A stretch of DNA of 55,566 nucleotides from the NCBI RefSeq assembly GCF_030160835.1, contig NZ_BSPC01000095.1, positions 1-55,566 of the forward strand, written 5' to 3'. Positions 18,325 to 26,506 of this stretch are shown here, one piece after another; position 1 is the first letter of the stretch, and every line of letters begins with the position of its first letter. Source of the stretch: Labrys miyagiensis. GTDB taxonomy: Bacteria > Pseudomonadota > Alphaproteobacteria > Rhizobiales > Labraceae. The notes beneath the pieces are model-generated. The model was not told the DNA's origin. It worked only from the letters and a program-made list of their open reading frames with translations, and did no database searches. Position numbers and translations under genes: made by a program.

Positions 18325-18552
18325 CTAATGCGCCATCGGCATCATGCTATGCGATTTGCAGGCCTTTTCCATGGATTTCATCTTCATGGCATCGGTTTCC
18401 ATTTTTGCCTTCTTCATGCAGTCGGCCATCATGGCGTTCTTGGACATGGGCTTTGGCTTCATGGCTTCGGCTGCAAAGCCATTGCTCACCATCGTGAGCC
18501 CCAGTGCTGCTGCGAGAAGCGTCGAGGCAGTTGTCTTCCTGATCAGGGTCAT
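18325..18552 (-). CDS. Methionine/lysine-rich small secreted protein (MrpX-like)
   Basis: 75 residues. A signal peptide (TTASTLLAAALGLTMVSNGFAA) is followed by a mature part of about 47 residues with 12 Met, 10 Lys and two Cys, for example KPKPMSKNAMMADCMKK. Translation starts at an ATG with AGGAAG upstream; the frame extends 32 codons further but without support. A Met-rich periplasmic peptide beside a YedYZ-like pair is the arrangement reported for MrpX, which soaks up hypochlorite and is regenerated by the methionine sulfoxide reductase. Function here is inferred from composition and neighbours. A copper-binding role is the main alternative. Confidence 0.75.
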   Translation of the reverse strand: MTLIRKTTASTLLAAALGLTMVSNGFAAEAMKPKPMSKNAMMADCMKKAKMETDAMKMKSMEKACKSHSMMPMAH

Positions 18553-18680
18553 TGCTCTACTTCCTGCTGTGGGGTCCCGCCGGCCGGGTCCCCGGTTGAG
18601 TTGCCCGATTGGGCAGTCCGGAGGCGGGGCCCATGGCAGGCAATCCACATCCGAATTCCAAGAACGTCACACCCGCGGCT

Positions 18681-19388
18681 TCAGTCGGTCGCTGCAGCCA
18701 GGATTGGCCCGCCATTCGGTACCTGCACCAGAATGGCCGTTCGCAGCCCTGCACTCGCGGGTTCGAAGGTCTGCCTGACGGCGCTGCCCGTCCAACTGCC
18801 GAGCCGCCTCAATTCATGAACGACGTTGGTATGAGGCAAGGTTCGTCCGGTGTTTTCGCCACGACCGACCGCGACATTGACGACGTTTGGATCGTAGCGG
18901 ACGAGCCAGATGTCGGTTCCGGAACGGGGTGCCGCGCCGGGCGCCAGGTTGACGCTGGTTGAGGAGAGCTCGATGGCCGGGCCAGTCGACAGATGGCTTC
19001 CGCTCAGCAGGCCCTCGACGGAAGAGAAGTCGTTGCCGACAGTATCCCGGCTGCCGTTCACCACCATCTGAGGCGTGAAGGGACCGTCATGCCCCAGATT
19101 TGTCTCGTAGGAGCTTTGCCTGTCGGTGAATTTTTCCTGGCCGAACACATCCTTCCAGCCCAGGCTGTCCCAATAGGTCACCGAAAAGCTCAAGGCCAGA
19201 ACATCGCTCCGGCCGCGGAGCTTGATCAGATTGGCGTTGGCGGGCGGACAGGACGAACAGCCCTGACTTGTGAACAGTTCGACCACGAGCGGCACGCGGC
19301 GTCCGGAAGCCTCCGCCAAACCAGGCAAACCCATGAAGACCAGCACAGCGCCCGCAGAAATACCCGCGCGAAAAAGTGCGCCTCTCAT
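18681..19388 (-). CDS. DUF1223 family secreted thioredoxin-like protein
   Basis: 235 residues with a signal peptide (ISAGAVLVFMGLPGLAEA). The hallmark VVELFTSQGCSSCPPANANL gives a CxxC thiol pair in a thioredoxin-like fold, typical of DUF1223. A TYWDSLGWKDVF stretch, also typical, follows. Role unproven; a periplasmic thiol/redox function is likely. AAGGAGCGAGAC just before the ATG is a strong ribosome site. It is the first gene of a leftward set with the Met-rich protein (128 bases on), the cytochrome and the molybdoenzyme, and it lies about 50 bases downstream of an ECF-type promoter candidate. Confidence 0.87.
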   Translation of the reverse strand: MRGALFRAGISAGAVLVFMGLPGLAEASGRRVPLVVELFTSQGCSSCPPANANLIKLRGRSDVLALSFSVTYWDSLGWKDVFGQEKFTDRQSSYETNLGHDGPFTPQMVVNGSRDTVGNDFSSVEGLLSGSHLSTGPAIELSSTSVNLAPGAAPRSGTDIWLVRYDPNVVNVAVGRGENTGRTLPHTNVVHELRRLGSWTGSAVRQTFEPASAGLRTAILVQVPNGGPILAAATD

Positions 19389-19445
19389 GTCTCGCTCCTT
19401 ACAACCACGATAATCGCCCGGGAGAATTGGTCTCCTGTTCGGGAC

Positions 19446-19470
19446 TTCGCGGTGAGCGCATTCCTGTTAC
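19446..19470 (-). promoter_or_regulatory. ECF-sigma-like promoter candidate upstream of the redox cluster
   Basis: On the minus strand GTAAC is followed after 16 bases by CGAA. This resembles the motif I recall for SigF-type ECF sigma factors of alphaproteobacteria (GTAACC-N16-CGAA in Caulobacter), though the spacing differs by one depending on how the -35 box is counted. Transcription from it would start about 50 bases upstream of the DUF1223 ATG. No sigma or anti-sigma gene lies in this window. Confidence 0.45.
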
Positions 19471-19547
19471 ATCACGTGTTCGTGAGGTACTGCTCAGCAG
19501 CCAGCCCGTCAGCGTCCAGACGGCGATCGCGATGGTTCGTCGACGCC

Positions 19548-19657
19548 ATAAATCTATTAAATCTATATATATCATAATTTTTATAGACTTTTGTTTTTCG
19601 TGGGGTACAGTCCTCTCCAGCATGGCTATGGGAGCCAGCAGAACTGGGACGATAAAC
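19548..19657 (+). promoter_or_regulatory. AT-rich promoter/leader of the organosulfur operon
   Basis: About 50 bases (19548-19598) are almost pure A/T, with repeated AAATCTAT and TATATATAT, in an otherwise about 65% GC region. Such islands are common at LysR-type (CysB/Cbl-like) sulfur-starvation promoters, but no defined binding site was recognised. GGGAC nine bases before 19658 serves as the ribosome site. Confidence 0.5.
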
Positions 19658-20575
19658 ATGACGCTTGCCCTCGAAGGTGAACTTGTAATCAAGCCCGTGG
19701 CCGCGCGGATCGGCGCCGAGATTTCCGGCGTGAAGTTGTCGGGCGATCTTCCGGCAGAGACGGTTGCGGCGATCAATGCGGCGCTCCTGCGTCACAAGGT
19801 GATTTTCTTCCGCGGCCAAAATCATCTCACCGATCTCGAACAGGAACGGTTCGCCGCTCGCCTGGGCACGTTGGTGGCCCATCCCACCCAGCACGCGCAA
19901 AAGGGCACCGCTGCCATTCTCGAACTCGACTCCACCAAGGGCGGCGGCCGGGCTGATTCCTGGCATACCGATGTCACCTTCGTGGATGCCTACCCGAAGA
20001 TCTCGCTCCTGCGCGGCGTCGTCATTCCAGAGGTCGGCGGCGACACGGTCTGGTCCAACACGGTCGAGGCCTATGAGCGCCTGCCTCCCGCGCTCAAGAC
20101 CGCCGCCGAGCAGCTCTGGGCCTTGCACACCAATGCTTATGACTATGCCGCCTTGCGCCCGCATGCCACCGACGAGGAACTGCGCCACTTCGAGGAAGTC
20201 TTCGCCTCGACCGTCTATGAGACGGAGCATCCGGTGGTTCGCGTCCATCCCGAAACCGGGGAACGCTCCTTGGTCCTGGGCTCCTTCGTGCAGCGCTTCC
20301 TGGGCTATTCGCGGAGCGACTCCGAACATCTCTACCAGCTGCTGCAGACCCACGTGACCAGGCCCGAGAACACCGTGCGCTGGCGCTGGCACGAGGGTGA
20401 CGTTGCGATCTGGGACAATCGCGCCACCCAGCACTACGGCGTCAACGACTATGGCACCGCCAAGCGTGTCGTTCGTCGCACCACGCTCGATGGCGACGTG
20501 CCGGTAAGCGTCGATGGCCGGCGCAGCGTCAATCGCAAGAAGGCCGTGCGCAACCCCTCGGCCCTGGCTGCCTGA
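19658..20575 (+). CDS. TauD/TfdA family Fe(II)/2-oxoglutarate dioxygenase, AtsK (alkylsulfatase)-like
   Basis: 305 residues. The iron ligands are His103 and Asp105 (SWHTDVTF) and His259 (RATQHYGV), and 2-oxoglutarate is anchored by Arg273/274 (RVVRR). The N-terminus (GAEISGVKLSG) and ALLRHKVIFFRGQNHL are standard TauD family. The sequence style (TVYETEHPVVRVHPETGE, WRWHEGDVAIWDNRATQHYG) is closest to AtsK, which oxidatively cleaves alkyl sulfate esters to sulfate and aldehyde, but taurine or other sulfonates are possible. The ATG at 19658 was chosen by homology and ribosome site; the frame is open 94 codons upstream through an AT-rich promoter and is not coding there. First gene of the sulfur operon. 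Confidence 0.9.
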   Translation: MTLALEGELVIKPVAARIGAEISGVKLSGDLPAETVAAINAALLRHKVIFFRGQNHLTDLEQERFAARLGTLVAHPTQHAQKGTAAILELDSTKGGGRADSWHTDVTFVDAYPKISLLRGVVIPEVGGDTVWSNTVEAYERLPPALKTAAEQLWALHTNAYDYAALRPHATDEELRHFEEVFASTVYETEHPVVRVHPETGERSLVLGSFVQRFLGYSRSDSEHLYQLLQTHVTRPENTVRWRWHEGDVAIWDNRATQHYGVNDYGTAKRVVRRTTLDGDVPVSVDGRRSVNRKKAVRNPSALAA

Positions 20576-20599
20576 TCGACCCTATCAAGGATCTCATCG

Positions 20600-21691
20600 A
20601 TGAAACTCGCTTACATTGTGGCCCTGGCCGCAGGCCTCGCGGCCGTCGCCCCGGCCTCGGCCGAAACCCTCCTCCGCATCGGATATCCGGGCACCGGCCT
20701 CGATGATCGTCCGTTCGGCTATGGCGACTACATCGCCATTGGCCATGTCAAGCAACTGGTCGAGGCTGAATTCAAGGACCAGCCCGACGTCAAGGTGACG
20801 TGGACATTCTTCCGCGGCGCCGGGCCGGCGCTGAATGAATCGCTTGCCGCCGGGCAGCTCGATTTCGCGGCAGGCCTTGGCGATCTTCCGGCGATCGTCG
20901 GGCGTTCACGGGGTCTTGCCACCGAATTCCTTGCGTCGGCCGGCAGCCACGACCCGCTCTATCTTGCGGTTCCCCCCAATTCGTCGATCCATTCGGTCGA
21001 GGATCTAAGGGATCACAAGGTCGCGCAATTCCGCGGCACCAACCTGCAGATCGCAACGGACAGGGTGCTCGAGGCGCATGGTCTGTCGGAAAAGAACATC
21101 CGGTTCGTCAGCCTCGATTCCAACGCCGCGACCGCCGCGCTCGTCTCGGGCAATGTCGACGCCTCCTTCGGCGGCTCGGAATATCTCGATCTGGCCAAGC
21201 ACGGGGTGGTCAAGATCATCTATTCCACCAAGAACGACAATCCGACCCTCGGCCGCAATTCGGGCCTCTATGTCACGGCGGATTTCGAAAAGGCTCATCC
21301 CGACTACACCGCCAAGGTGGTGGAAGCCTTCGTCAAGGCCGCGCATTTCGGCGCCGACGAAGCCAACAGGCAGGATGTCTTTGAGATCTGGGCGAAATCC
21401 GGATTGCCGGCGGAGAGCTTCGCAACCGACTTCAAGGACGAGCGCCTGGCCCACCGTCTCTCGCCGGTCGTCGATGATTACATCGTCGCCCGCTACAAGG
21501 ACCAGGCCGAGCGCGCGAAGGCCTATGGGCTGATCAAGAAGGATGTCGATATCGATAGTTGGTTCAACACCAAATATCTGAAGCAGGCCCTGACCGACCA
21601 GAAGCTCGAGCATTATTGGCCGACCTTCGACGCCAAGGGTCAAAAGCTGACAGACGGCGAGGTCGAGCAGACCAGAGCGGCGACCAACTGA
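20600..21691 (+). CDS. ABC transporter substrate-binding protein (SsuA/AtsR-like)
   Basis: 363 residues with a Sec signal peptide (LAYIVALAAGLAAVAPASA) and a periplasmic binding fold of the nitrate/sulfonate/taurine type. Visible markers are LLRIGYPGTGL at the mature N-terminus, ALNESLAAGQLDFAAGLGDLP (the ligand pocket 'ALLAGDVD' equivalent), and VEDLRDHKVAQFRGTN. AAGGA stands eight bases before the ATG. It lies 24 bases after the dioxygenase and one base before the first permease. Delivers a sulfur-containing organic anion to the importer; the exact ligand is unknown. Confidence 0.92.
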   Translation: MKLAYIVALAAGLAAVAPASAETLLRIGYPGTGLDDRPFGYGDYIAIGHVKQLVEAEFKDQPDVKVTWTFFRGAGPALNESLAAGQLDFAAGLGDLPAIVGRSRGLATEFLASAGSHDPLYLAVPPNSSIHSVEDLRDHKVAQFRGTNLQIATDRVLEAHGLSEKNIRFVSLDSNAATAALVSGNVDASFGGSEYLDLAKHGVVKIIYSTKNDNPTLGRNSGLYVTADFEKAHPDYTAKVVEAFVKAAHFGADEANRQDVFEIWAKSGLPAESFATDFKDERLAHRLSPVVDDYIVARYKDQAERAKAYGLIKKDVDIDSWFNTKYLKQALTDQKLEHYWPTFDAKGQKLTDGEVEQTRAATN

Positions 21692-21692
21692 G

Positions 21693-22547
21693 ATGTCCTG
21701 GCTGCACGCCGACGCTCCCCATGGCCACATTGGCGCCCCCGCAGAAAGTGCGGGGCGCAAGGGAAATATCGGTCGGAATATCGGCCCTGCAGCCGGGGCC
21801 GTGGGTCTCGGGCTCATCGTGCCGCTCGCGCTCCTGGCCGCCTGGACCCTCTCGGCCCTGGCGGATTGGCTTCCCGAGCAGATCCTGCCGCCGCCCTGGG
21901 TGGTCTACGATACGCTGCGGGACGGCATCCAGGATGGCTCCCTGCTCTCCAGCACGGTGACGAGCCTGCGGCGTGTCGCCGAGGGATTTGCCGCCGGCGC
22001 CCTCGCCGGGCTGACGCTCGGCGTGCTGATCGGCCTGTCCAAGACCCTGCGGCAGTTCGTGGATCCCCTGTTCCTCGCCTTGAGCCAGGTGCCGACGCTT
22101 GGCTGGCTTCCCATCATGGTTCTGTTCGTCGGCCTCGACGAGAGTCTCAAGGTCGTGGTGATCGGCTGGTCGGCCTTCATCCCTGTCGTCCTCAACACGG
22201 CGCAAGGCGTGCGCGAGGTGCCCCAGGCCTATGCCGAACTGGGCCGGGTTCTGTCCTTCAGCCCCTGGTCGAAGCTGACGACCATCGTGTTGCCCTCGGC
22301 CGTGCCCTCGATTTTCACCGGTTTGCGCGAAGGCCTCGCCAATAGCTGGCAGACACTCGTTGCCGTGGAGCTGATCGCCTCCTTCGAGGGGCTCGGCTAC
22401 CTGATGGCCTATGGGCGCCAATTGTTCCAGCTGGAACTCGTACTCGCCGCGATGATCGTCGTCGGTGCGATCGGCCTTCTCATTCACGGCTCGCTGACCT
22501 TGATCGAGCATCGTCTTCAGCGTTGGCAATCGGAGATCAAGCGATGA
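21693..22547 (+). CDS. ABC transporter permease, sulfonate/sulfate-ester type (first)
   Basis: 284 residues. The N-terminal 30 residues are hydrophilic and Gly-rich, then about six transmembrane helices follow. The cytoplasmic EAA loop is in QAYAELGRVLSFSPWSKLTTIVLPSAVPSIFTGLREGLANSW. The TGA of the binding-protein gene is separated from this ATG by one base, and the end overlaps the second permease by four bases. It belongs to the SsuC/TauC family. Confidence 0.92.
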   Translation: MSWLHADAPHGHIGAPAESAGRKGNIGRNIGPAAGAVGLGLIVPLALLAAWTLSALADWLPEQILPPPWVVYDTLRDGIQDGSLLSSTVTSLRRVAEGFAAGALAGLTLGVLIGLSKTLRQFVDPLFLALSQVPTLGWLPIMVLFVGLDESLKVVVIGWSAFIPVVLNTAQGVREVPQAYAELGRVLSFSPWSKLTTIVLPSAVPSIFTGLREGLANSWQTLVAVELIASFEGLGYLMAYGRQLFQLELVLAAMIVVGAIGLLIHGSLTLIEHRLQRWQSEIKR

Positions 22548-23365
22548 GCACGATCATTGCCGATAATCCTCGGCGCGAGGAGACTGCCAGGCCCTGGTGG
22601 CCGCGCCTCGAGCATATCCCGGCAGCGGCCAGGCCTTTCATCCTCCCGGTGCTGCTCCTGATCCTTTGGGAGTTGTTGTCTCACGCAGGCGTCGCGAACC
22701 CGGTTTTCTTCCCGACCCTGGAGCAGATCGTCGAGCGCGGCATCAAGGAAGCGGAGGAGGGCAATCTCATCGGCAATTTCCTCGCCAGTCTCCAGCGCGA
22801 CCTGCTCGGCTTCATCGCCGGCAGCGCGATCGGCACGGCGCTGGGCCTTGTCATCGGCTTTTCGCGGCTCCTGCGGCGCCTCCTCGGCCCCATCCTGCTC
22901 GTCCATCGCCAGATCGCCCTCTTTGCCTGGGTTCCGCTGATCTCGATGTGGTTCGGGGGAGGGGAGACCGGCAAGCTGGTGTTCATCGCGCTGGCTGCCT
23001 TTCAGCCGGCCCTGGTCAACAGCTGGCAGGGCGTCGCCAATATTCCGCGTAGCTATCGCGAACTGTCCGAGGTGCTGACCTATGGCTGGTTCGATTATGT
23101 CGCCATGATCGCGATTCCCGGCGCCTTGCCCAGCGTCTTCACCGGGTTGCATTCCGCCCTGATCTATGCCTGGACGGCGACCGTGGGCGCCGAGCTGTTG
23201 CTCAACATCGCGCCTGGCCTCGGCGGCCGGATGAACGAGGGCCAGCAATTGTTCCATATGGACCTGCTGTTCCTCTGCCTCTTCCTGCTCGGCCTCGTGG
23301 GCGTCCTGTTCAACCTTTTGGCGGCGGCACTGGAACGCCGGCTTGTGCGCTGGAGAATTCAATGA
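22544..23365 (+). CDS. ABC transporter permease, sulfonate/sulfate-ester type (second)
   Basis: 273 residues with about six helices and a conserved loop RSYRELSEVLTYGWFDYVAMIAIPGALPS. The ATG overlaps the previous stop (ATGA). SsuABC- and AtsRBC-type importers usually use one permease as a homodimer. Two different adjacent permeases suggest a heterodimeric channel here, perhaps for a bulkier or asymmetric substrate. Overlapped again by the ATPase gene. Confidence 0.92.
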   Translation: MSTIIADNPRREETARPWWPRLEHIPAAARPFILPVLLLILWELLSHAGVANPVFFPTLEQIVERGIKEAEEGNLIGNFLASLQRDLLGFIAGSAIGTALGLVIGFSRLLRRLLGPILLVHRQIALFAWVPLISMWFGGGETGKLVFIALAAFQPALVNSWQGVANIPRSYRELSEVLTYGWFDYVAMIAIPGALPSVFTGLHSALIYAWTATVGAELLLNIAPGLGGRMNEGQQLFHMDLLFLCLFLLGLVGVLFNLLAAALERRLVRWRIQ

Positions 23366-24210
23366 CAATTCATGCCGTCATCACCGGCAGCCAGGCGATC
23401 GCTGCTGAAACGCTTGCCATCGACCATGTGAGCAAGGAGTTCGACGTCGCTGGACAGCGCGTAAGAGCCCTGGCCGATATCAACCTCACGGTCGCCGAGG
23501 GCGAATTCGTCAGCATCGTCGGAGCGTCCGGCTGCGGAAAGTCGACGCTTCTGCGCCTGATCCTGGGCCTCGACACTCATTATCAGGGCGAGATCCGGGT
23601 CGAGGGAAGGCGGGTGGAATGCCCGGGCCTCGACCGCTCGATCGTCTTCCAGGAACACCGGTTGCTGCCATGGCTGAGCGTGGAGGCCAATGTCGCGGCG
23701 GCCCTGCGAAAGAGCCCGCTGGGCGCTTCGCAAAAGAGGGCGCTTGTTGCGGAGCACCTCGAGCTCGTCGGCCTCGATCAATTTGCGAAGGCCTATCCGG
23801 CCCAGCTCTCCGGCGGCATGGCCCAGCGGGTGGCGATTGCGCGTGCCCTGGTCACGCGGCCAAAATTCCTGCTGCTCGACGAGCCGCTCGGCGCGCTCGA
23901 TGCCCTGACCCGTCTGCGTCTCCAGGATGAATTGCGGCGCATCGTCAGGCAGGAGGGGGCAACGGCAATCCTTGTGACCCATGATGTGGACGAGGCCGTC
24001 TATCTGGGCGACCGCGTGGTCATCATGCATCCCCATCCCGGCCGGATCGCCACGATTCTCCCGGTCAAGGGCGCCTCGCATGATCGCTCCGATCCCAGCT
24101 TCATCCGCCTGCGCGATGAGGTCCTCTCCTGGCTCGGCGTACCGCGTGCGGGTGGCGCTTCGGTTGAGATACGGGAAAAAGCCGCCAAGCAGACTGCAAG
24201 CCTGAATTGA
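23362..24210 (+). CDS. ABC transporter ATP-binding protein (SsuB/TauB-like)
   Basis: 282 residues. Walker A is GASGCGKST at residues 54-62, the Q-loop is FQEHRLLPW, the signature is LSGGMAQRVAIARAL, Walker B is FLLLDEPLGALD, and the H-loop is LVTHDVDEAV. Starts in an ATGA overlap with the second permease. Energises the importer. The C-terminal 50 residues lack a regulatory domain. Confidence 0.93.
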   Translation: MTIHAVITGSQAIAAETLAIDHVSKEFDVAGQRVRALADINLTVAEGEFVSIVGASGCGKSTLLRLILGLDTHYQGEIRVEGRRVECPGLDRSIVFQEHRLLPWLSVEANVAAALRKSPLGASQKRALVAEHLELVGLDQFAKAYPAQLSGGMAQRVAIARALVTRPKFLLLDEPLGALDALTRLRLQDELRRIVRQEGATAILVTHDVDEAVYLGDRVVIMHPHPGRIATILPVKGASHDRSDPSFIRLRDEVLSWLGVPRAGGASVEIREKAAKQTASLN

Positions 24211-24316
24211 GAATGCCGCCCTGAACGGAAGTGGCGCGACGCCGTCCTTCAGGTCCATGCCGTATCCCAATCCATCCCACGCGCCTGATAGGCCGCCTCA
24301 AGGGGAGTTCCGCATC

Positions 24317-25678
24317 ATGACAAAGCGCAAGGGCCAGCTGAAGCTCGGGGCTTTTCTCTATTTCACCGGCCATCATGTTGCGGCCTGGCGCCATCCCGAG
24401 GCCTGGGCCGGGGATGAGCTCAAGCATTACACCGATTTCGCGCGCCTGGCGGAGGCCGCGAAATTCGACACCGTCTTCTTCGCAGACGGGGTCGACGTCC
24501 GGCTCAGGAATATCGAGGCGGCCAGCCGCAAGGCCCACAGCGGCGTCTCGCTGTTCGAACCCCTGACCTTGCTGTCCGCCCTGGCGCTGGTCACCGAGCG
24601 GATCGGACTCGTTGCCACCGCCTCCACGAGCTACACGGAGCCCTATAATCTCGCCCGCCAATTTGCCTCGATCGATCATCTGAGCGGGGGACGGGCGGGC
24701 TGGAACCTCGTCACCTCCTCCGATCCCGATGCCGCCTATAATTTCGGCCATGTCGCGCCGATCCTCCATGCCGACCGCTATGACCGTGCGGAGGAATTCG
24801 CGGATGTGGTGATCGGGCTCTGGGATAGCTGGGCCGACGATGCCTTCATCCGCGACCGAACGAACGGGCGCTATTTCGATGCCGACAAGCTTCATGTCCT
24901 CGACCACAAGGGCAAGCATTTTCGCGTCAGGGGTCCCCTGAACACGCCGCGCACGCCGCAGGGCCATCCGGTCGTGGTTCAGGCCGGTTCCTCGGATCCG
25001 GGCAAGGAGCTCGCGGCCCGGACAGCGGAGGTGATCTTCACGGCGCAATTGACCCTGGAGGACGCGACGGCCTTCTATGCCGACGTCAAGGGGCGGCTCG
25101 CCAAATATGGTCGCTCGCCCGACGACCTGAAGATCATGCCCGGCGTCTTTCCCGTCGTGGCCAGAACCGAATCCGAGGCCCGCGAAAAGTTCGAGGCGCT
25201 GCAGGATCTCGTCCAGCCCGTGGTCGGCCTGGACCTGCTGGCGGGCCTCGCAGGCGGGGAGGAGTTGAGCACCTATCCCGTCGACAGCCCGCTGCCGCCG
25301 CTGCTCGAGTCGGAGGCCGGCAAGAGCCGCCAGGCGCTGTTGATCGATCTTGCCCGCCGCGAAAACCTCACCATCCGCCAGCTCTATCTGCGCATAGCCG
25401 GCGCCCGTGGCCATTGGCAGCTGGTCGGGACCCCGGAACAGATCGCCGATCAGCTCGAGGAGCGCTTCGTGAACTATGGCGCCGATGGCTTCAATGTGAT
25501 GGCGCCGATCGTACCCGGCGGGCTCAACGATTTCATCGAGCTGGTGCTTCCCGAGCTGCGCCGCCGGGGCCTGTTTCGCACCGAGTATGAAGGCGCGACC
25601 CTGCGCGAAAATCTCGGCCTCAAGCGGCCGCCCAACCGGTTCGAGAAGGCGGCCGAACAAACGCAAGCGGCCGAGTGA
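24317..25678 (+). CDS. LLM class flavin-dependent monooxygenase (NtaA/SnaA/DszA family)
   Basis: 453-residue bacterial-luciferase-like monooxygenase. Typical blocks are KLGAFLYFTGHHVAAWRHP, FDTVFFADG, SGGRAGWNLVTS, ERYDRAEEF-like DRYDRAEEF, and PQGHPVVVQAGSS. Family members use FMNH2 supplied by a separate reductase to oxidise C-S or C-N bonds. With the transporter and dioxygenase the role is likely release of sulfite from an organosulfur compound. The ATG at 24317 with AGGGGAG upstream is preferred over one 20 codons earlier. No flavin reductase gene is adjacent. Confidence 0.92.
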   Translation: MTKRKGQLKLGAFLYFTGHHVAAWRHPEAWAGDELKHYTDFARLAEAAKFDTVFFADGVDVRLRNIEAASRKAHSGVSLFEPLTLLSALALVTERIGLVATASTSYTEPYNLARQFASIDHLSGGRAGWNLVTSSDPDAAYNFGHVAPILHADRYDRAEEFADVVIGLWDSWADDAFIRDRTNGRYFDADKLHVLDHKGKHFRVRGPLNTPRTPQGHPVVVQAGSSDPGKELAARTAEVIFTAQLTLEDATAFYADVKGRLAKYGRSPDDLKIMPGVFPVVARTESEAREKFEALQDLVQPVVGLDLLAGLAGGEELSTYPVDSPLPPLLESEAGKSRQALLIDLARRENLTIRQLYLRIAGARGHWQLVGTPEQIADQLEERFVNYGADGFNVMAPIVPGGLNDFIELVLPELRRRGLFRTEYEGATLRENLGLKRPPNRFEKAAEQTQAAE

Positions 25679-25874
25679 CGAGGATTGGGACCTCCGTCGC
25701 GCGAGGTCTGGTTCAACCATCCTTGCGGTGCCGGGCTCGCATTTCCTGATAACACGGCGCCAGCTCGCCCGATCCAGCATTCGGCCTCGCAGAGCAACAA
25801 GGGCTGCCCGCTTTCTCGACCAGATGGCGATTTTTCCTTACGATACGCCCCAACCGGACCTGCCGGAGGGGCTC

Positions 25875-26426
25875 ATGCTGATTTATGCCGGTCTCACATC
25901 AACCCTGAAAAACTTGCGACCGCCGTTGACCGAAGCCGTCGTGACTTCAATGCTGGCTCCGTGCCTTGTCAAAGCTTGGCTTGACGACTATGGCCGCGTC
26001 GTCAGTGACTACGAGGTCGTAGAAACTCAAGACGAAGGCTTTTCCTATCTGTTCGACATATCCGCCCAGCGTCTGATCGCGGCGTGGGGGCTCAGCAAAG
26101 GCAAGGACGTGTCGCCGCGTTCCATCATCGCAACCAGGATGAAGGGCCACCCGCTCACGAATACAGTGGGTGGAAAACGCTATCATCGGGGGCATACCAT
26201 CCCACACACCATGGGCGGGCGAACCGACATCAATCTTGTCCCCCAGCTCGGTGTGATCAACTCGGGGCCGTTTCAGGAACTCGAACGCCTCGCTGTTGCT
26301 ACACCTGGCTCGCTCTATTTCACCTATTGGTCGTATCGCGACGCCCGCACGCAGCGACCTTCCGGCGTCGAGCAGGGCTGCCTCGTCGCGGGCTCCGATC
26401 CCAAGATCGTCAACTTTCAGAATTGA
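25875..26426 (+). CDS. Putative DNA/RNA endonuclease-like protein (DRGH/HNH-type motif), orphan
   Basis: 183 residues. The C-terminal half shows KRYHRGHTIPHTMGG (His107 as the candidate general base) and TDINLVPQ (Asn120), the arrangement of DNA/RNA non-specific beta-beta-alpha-metal nucleases. The N-terminal half (to about residue 90) has no recognised domain. Start: GGAGG six bases before the ATG at 25875. An ATG at 25824 in frame would add MAIFPYDTPQPDLPEGL. Base composition is lower in GC than the neighbours. No immunity-type gene is obvious nearby, and no signal peptide is visible. Could be the remnant of a toxin C-terminal domain. Annotation rests on the motif only. Confidence 0.6.
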   Translation: MLIYAGLTSTLKNLRPPLTEAVVTSMLAPCLVKAWLDDYGRVVSDYEVVETQDEGFSYLFDISAQRLIAAWGLSKGKDVSPRSIIATRMKGHPLTNTVGGKRYHRGHTIPHTMGGRTDINLVPQLGVINSGPFQELERLAVATPGSLYFTYWSYRDARTQRPSGVEQGCLVAGSDPKIVNFQN

Positions 26427-26506
26427 GTTCGGGACTCCACGGCGGAGACCAACGAACCCGGTTGCGTCCCCCGCCGGGCACTCGTCTCGGCAACCCTGTT
26501 GGACGA

